A program made the position numbers and the translations under genes. This document shows, one piece after another, positions 60,278 to 64,000 of a stretch of DNA of 64,000 nucleotides (position 1 is the stretch's first letter; each line of letters begins with the position of its first letter). Source of the stretch: Parabacteroides timonensis (GTDB taxonomy: Bacteria > Bacteroidota > Bacteroidia > Bacteroidales > Tannerellaceae); assembly GCF_900128505.1 (NCBI RefSeq), contig NZ_LT669940.1, positions 1,398,883 to 1,462,882 on the forward strand, given 5' to 3'. Below the pieces are notes generated by a model. The model saw only the letters and a program-made list of their open reading frames with translations, was not told where the DNA came from and made no database searches.

Positions 60278-61771
60278 ATGTGCAAAATGAAGCAAATTAT
60301 AGAGAAACAGAGAGAAACAAAAGTGATAGCGACACCGGATGTTTTAGTGGTAGGTTCAGGGCCTGCTGGTATCGGTGCAGCAATTGCTTCTGCAAGGATG
60401 GGAGCTAAGACTTTATTGGTTGAAAAATATGGTTTTGTCGGTGGTAATATGACTGTGGCAATGGTGAATCCGATGTTTACATTTCATGACATAAACGGCA
60501 GGCAGGTAATAAACGGTATTGCCGGAGAGTTTGTTTCCCGTATGGTGGCAGATGGTGTTTCTGCCGGACATGTCACAGATATGACATTCGATAATGCGTC
60601 GATGACTCCTTTTGATCCAGAAGGATGTAAGGTACTTCTCTTTAAAATGTTGGAAGAGGCTGGCGTTCAGATTCTACTGCATAGCCTGGTTGTTGGAGCG
60701 CAGGTGGAGAAAGGGAAAGTATCGGCCGTTATTATTGAAAGCAAATCGGGTAGAGAGGCGATTTGTCCCCGTTATGTTATCGACTGTTCAGCGGATGCAG
60801 ATGTTGCCGTTAGTGCGGGTGCCGATTATATTGCCGGGAGAAAAGAAGATGGAGCGATGCAACCGGCAACTCTCTATTTTAGAATAGGTGGGGTCGATAA
60901 TCTCGATTTACGTCGGTGGATGAAAGAAAATCGAAATCTGTTGAAAGACGATCCGACTGACGAAGAAATCGATAGTCAGAAAGCAATGGCTTTCTTAGGT
61001 TTGAATGAACTGATAAAAAAAGCTGTAGAAACAGGTGAACTGGATGATGAGGTCGCTCCACGGATTTTGATGTATGAATTACCCCACGGACAATTTTCGG
61101 TGAATACGACTCGGTTACAAAATGTCGATGGAACTAATACTGCAGATCTGACGCGTGCGGAAGTGCTGCTTCGTAAACAAGTAATACAAATATTCCATTT
61201 CCTTAAAAGACATATAGGAGGTTTTGAAAACTCTTTCATTATCGATTCGGGAATACAAGTAGGAATAAGAGAAACCCGGCATATCGTAGGTGATTATACT
61301 TTATCCGAAAATGATATTTTAAATGGTACGGCTTTTTATGATGGCATCGCTTGTGGAACTTTTGCAATCGATATTCATCCTCCTTATGGAAAACAACAGA
61401 TTTTTACAGGTTCCGGAAAAGTCGTTTATGAGATTCCGTATCGTTGTTTATTGCCGGTCGGGCTTGATAATTTATTAGTGGCAGGCCGTTGTATTTCTGC
61501 TACGCATATTGCATTTGGTTCTATAAGAGTTATGGCTACTTGTATGGCTATGGGACAGGGAGCCGGGGTTGCGGCTGCTCTGATCGCTCAAAAGGGAATC
61601 TCTACACGTGAAATAGATACAACTGAATTGAGACAGGAATTATTAAGGGAGAAGCAGTATCTTCTGAATGGAGAGCAGGAGGATAGTATAAACGAGGCTT
61701 TGATTCTGAAACGGAAAAATAGTAATGGGAAAAATGCCGGTCATTATAATCCCTTTTTAAAACGGGAATAA
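60278..61771 (+). CDS. FAD-dependent oxidoreductase
   Basis: The 497-residue protein carries an FAD Rossmann motif (VLVVGSGPAGIGAAIASARM, residues 22-41), then VEKYGFVGGNM, and a late ATG-type segment (RVMATCMAMGQGAGVAAAL) that closes over FAD. It fits the FAD_oxidored group (PF12831), common in polysaccharide loci with unclear substrates, perhaps sugar acids or polyols. No signal peptide is evident. A second ATG three codons downstream is also possible. It lies 83 bp after susD and 3 bp before the MFS gene. Confidence 0.85.
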   Translation: MCKMKQIIEKQRETKVIATPDVLVVGSGPAGIGAAIASARMGAKTLLVEKYGFVGGNMTVAMVNPMFTFHDINGRQVINGIAGEFVSRMVADGVSAGHVTDMTFDNASMTPFDPEGCKVLLFKMLEEAGVQILLHSLVVGAQVEKGKVSAVIIESKSGREAICPRYVIDCSADADVAVSAGADYIAGRKEDGAMQPATLYFRIGGVDNLDLRRWMKENRNLLKDDPTDEEIDSQKAMAFLGLNELIKKAVETGELDDEVAPRILMYELPHGQFSVNTTRLQNVDGTNTADLTRAEVLLRKQVIQIFHFLKRHIGGFENSFIIDSGIQVGIRETRHIVGDYTLSENDILNGTAFYDGIACGTFAIDIHPPYGKQQIFTGSGKVVYEIPYRCLLPVGLDNLLVAGRCISATHIAFGSIRVMATCMAMGQGAGVAAALIAQKGISTREIDTTELRQELLREKQYLLNGEQEDSINEALILKRKNSNGKNAGHYNPFLKRE

Positions 61772-61774
61772 GAG

Positions 61775-63055
61775 ATGGGAGAGGTTATAAGAATAAAAAA
61801 TGTCCGGTGGAGAATAGCTGTATTGCTATGTTTGGTTTCAGGTTTAAACTGCTTGGACAGGAATACCTTGGCAATTCTGGCTTCTACAATACAAAATGAT
61901 CTTCATTGGACGGATGCTGATTATGCAAATATCACTGCTGTATTTGTGTTTAGCTATACGTTGATGTATGCATGCAGTGGCAGGGTTATCGACCGGATTG
62001 GAACCAGGAAAGGGTTTGCCATATTTGCCGGCGGTTGGTCTTTGGTCAGTATGTTACATGCCTTTGCCGGATCTATTACTCAGTTTGCTATTGTTCGCTT
62101 TTTACTAGGAATTACTGAATCCGCTAATTTCCCGGCAGGAGTTAAAGCTTGTAGTGAATGGTTTCCTCTGAAAGAGCGTGCTTTAGCCATTGGGTTATTT
62201 AATGCAGGAACGGCTATCGGGGCTGCATTGGCTGTTCCGATCGTCTCTTTTCTGGCGTTTCATTTTGGATGGCGACTATCTTTTATAGTGACGGGGTTCT
62301 TAGGTTTTATCTGGTTGTTTTTCTGGTTGAAATATTATCATTTGCCTCAGAAACATCCGGATATTTCAGAAGAAGAAAAGAATTTGATTTTATCTGGTGA
62401 TGAAAGTGCGGAATCGGGGGAACAGGCTAAAGTCAGCCTCAGAGATTTATTGGCGAGGAAGGCTACTTGGGGATGTTTTTCAGCCCGTATATTCATCGAT
62501 CCGGTAACTTATTTCTTATTGTTCTGGATTCCAAAATATTTGCAGGATGTACAGGGATTCTCCTTAACCGAATTGGGTGTGACTGCCTGGTTGCCTTATA
62601 CTGCTATGGGGATTGGTACCATATTAGGAGGAGTATTACCTAAACTTTTGATTGATAAATATAATTGGTCGTTGAATAAAGCCAGAAAGACTGTGATGTT
62701 TATTGCATCTTTGCTTATACCTGTGTTGTGTTATTTATTATTTTCCGGAGCTACGCCTTTTATTGCTATAGGTTTGATATCCGGTATAATGCTGGCTCAT
62801 GGCCTGTGGGCGAATATAACTATTCCTTCCGAGATCTATCCTAAAAGCGTACAGGCGACTATCACTGGTATAGGAGGCACATTGGGAGGAATAACGAGCG
62901 TGGTCTCTCAGAAAATAATAGGAGTGACTATCGGCGTTTACTCTTATTTACCAATCTTTATTTATATAGGTGCTGCTTATATGGTCAGTTATATATTGGT
63001 CTCTCTTCTGGTAGGTCGATTAGGAGAAATAAAACAATTTAAAAATGTTGAATAG
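61775..63055 (+). CDS. MFS transporter of the anion:cation symporter type
   Basis: The 426-residue inner-membrane protein has twelve predicted spans. The motif SGRVIDRIGTRKGFAIFAGG follows TM2 and SANFPAGVKACSEWFPLKER follows TM4, both typical of ACS-family hexuronate or glucarate permeases such as ExuT. It probably imports an organic-acid sugar product released by the locus. It starts 3 bp after the oxidoreductase gene and ends 15 bp before the GH51 gene. Confidence 0.9.
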   Translation: MGEVIRIKNVRWRIAVLLCLVSGLNCLDRNTLAILASTIQNDLHWTDADYANITAVFVFSYTLMYACSGRVIDRIGTRKGFAIFAGGWSLVSMLHAFAGSITQFAIVRFLLGITESANFPAGVKACSEWFPLKERALAIGLFNAGTAIGAALAVPIVSFLAFHFGWRLSFIVTGFLGFIWLFFWLKYYHLPQKHPDISEEEKNLILSGDESAESGEQAKVSLRDLLARKATWGCFSARIFIDPVTYFLLFWIPKYLQDVQGFSLTELGVTAWLPYTAMGIGTILGGVLPKLLIDKYNWSLNKARKTVMFIASLLIPVLCYLLFSGATPFIAIGLISGIMLAHGLWANITIPSEIYPKSVQATITGIGGTLGGITSVVSQKIIGVTIGVYSYLPIFIYIGAAYMVSYILVSLLVGRLGEIKQFKNVE

Positions 63056-63070
63056 TTTAAGAATAAAAAT

Positions 63071-64000
63071 ATGAAAGTAGAAAGAAGTTTATTAGTTATA
63101 CTGTGTGTGTTATTGTTCGGTTTTACATCTTTTGTGTCAGGACAGAGTGTCGTTCATATTTCGATACCGGATCGACTAGAGGCCATCGATCCAATGATTT
63201 ATGGTCAGATGCTGGAAGATTGTAACGATAGTGTGATTTATGGGGGATTGATCAGGGGAGACGGTACTGAGCATCCTGTCGTGAACGAACTGCTGAAACC
63301 TCTTAATATGCCGATTGTTCGCTGGCCGGCGGGAACTTATATACATGAATATAATTGGGAAAATGGAATTGGTCCAAAAGAAAGTAGACCGACTGTCGAT
63401 TGTATTTGCTGGGGTGGACAAGATACGAATATATTTGGGACGGATGAGTTTCTTCAATGGTGTAAAAAAATAGGGACGGTCCCTTATATTAATTTTAATA
63501 TGAGTAATAATCCTAAATATGCCGGTTCATTGGGAGATGCATTAAACTGGCTCGAATATGTCAATGGAGCTGAAAATACGGCCTATGGAATGAAGCGGGT
63601 TCAAAATGGGCATGCACGGGCGTATGATGTGAAGTACTGGTGTATTGGAAATGAAAATTATGGTCCCTATGGAGTACATAAAGCGGAAACTGCGGAGGTC
63701 TATTCTGAGAAGTTGTATAAGTGGGCAAAAACAATCCGTGGTCTTTATCCTGATTTGAAGTTGCTTGGAGTTGGTCATTTATATGGTTGGAACGATACGG
63801 TTCTTTCTAAGAACGGAGCTTTAATTGATTTTTTGACATTACATTATTATATGGGAGCTCGGATGAAGGATGATGTTCTTATCGATCCGTTATATACGAT
63901 CTTTGCTCCTGCAAAGGTTGAGGCAAATATAAAGAGAAGTGCAGAATTATTAAATGAGGAAAACCGACGTTTGGGGAGAACTGGTAAACCAATACGATTC
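63071..64000 (+). CDS. Secreted GH51 alpha-L-arabinofuranosidase, 3' partial
   Basis: The frame from the ATG at 63071 stays open to the window end, giving 310 residues. A signal peptide (1-24, ending FVSGQ) precedes the catalytic barrel, with RWPAGTYIHEYNWENGIGP at residues 84-102 and the acid/base Glu195 in CIGNENYGPYG, both typical of GH51. The nucleophile Glu and the C-terminal beta domain lie beyond the window. It should release arabinofuranosyl side chains from arabinan, arabinoxylan or arabinogalactan, fitting the polysaccharide locus. Confidence 0.88.
   Translation, partial: MKVERSLLVILCVLLFGFTSFVSGQSVVHISIPDRLEAIDPMIYGQMLEDCNDSVIYGGLIRGDGTEHPVVNELLKPLNMPIVRWPAGTYIHEYNWENGIGPKESRPTVDCICWGGQDTNIFGTDEFLQWCKKIGTVPYINFNMSNNPKYAGSLGDALNWLEYVNGAENTAYGMKRVQNGHARAYDVKYWCIGNENYGPYGVHKAETAEVYSEKLYKWAKTIRGLYPDLKLLGVGHLYGWNDTVLSKNGALIDFLTLHYYMGARMKDDVLIDPLYTIFAPAKVEANIKRSAELLNEENRRLGRTGKPIRF

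Overview
The window reads as a chromosomal segment of a gut member of the Bacteroidales, most likely Parabacteroides. The reasons are two SusC/SusD pairs, an ECF sigma/FecR couple, many lipoproteins, Bacteroidetes-type promoters (-7 box TAnnTTTG) instead of sigma-70 consensus, several Bacteroidales-restricted families (DUF3332, DUF4251, DUF3843, PG0541-like), and a 5-alpha-reductase/flavin-reductase/SDR gene set of the kind published for bile-acid-transforming Parabacteroides and Odoribacteraceae. The genus call is inference.

Left part (1-14.9 kb): a partial secreted protein and a TIGR01777 epimerase face a minus-strand polysaccharide locus. That locus runs SusC, SusD, a terminator, then a tightly overlapping set (multispanning membrane protein, PD40 lipoprotein with one CxxCH, DUF3332 lipoprotein) and a large secreted GH2 beta-galactosidase. 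Upstream of susC a 20-bp inverted repeat encloses about 200 bp whose only recognisable promoter points away from susC. I read this as an invertible (phase-variable) promoter, captured with susC off.

Middle-left (14.9-26.6 kb): an ABC-F ATPase, two tandem N-acetylglucosamine-6-phosphate deacetylases, a lipoprotein, and a NagB-like/PIG-L fusion whose NagB half lacks every catalytic residue. A DUF4251 protein, a ComB-type phosphatase, a Gfo/Idh/MocA oxidoreductase and a DUF3843 protein follow.

Middle (26.8-33.7 kb): a TonB-dependent receptor with a beta-helix surface lipoprotein and a MORN-type protein, behind possible OmpR-type direct repeats. Then come a nested palindromic repeat and the minus-strand rplY-pth-Hsp15 group.

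Steroid/efflux region (33.8-44.6 kb, minus strand): TetR, TolC, adaptor, RND pump, PII-like protein, STM3941-like membrane protein, orphan response regulator, steroid 5-alpha-reductase, OYE-family ene-reductase and SDR. The last three fit reduction of 3-oxo-delta4 bile acids or steroids. The pump and regulator directly upstream suggest sensing or export of the same compounds (inference).

Right part (44.8-64 kb): AraC regulator, HdeD-like protein, AI-2E-family permease, a TetR-DUF2271-beta-barrel operon with two copies of a palindromic operator, methionine aminopeptidase, tRNA-Trp, a glutamine synthetase, a decayed SGNH hydrolase, and a second polysaccharide locus (ECF sigma, FecR, SusC with STN domain, SusD, FAD oxidoreductase, MFS permease, GH51 arabinofuranosidase cut by the window end). 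Palindromic repeats of several families lie between genes (25.2, 31.6, 32.3, 51.0 and 52.9 kb). I see no CRISPR array, transposase, integrase or rRNA.
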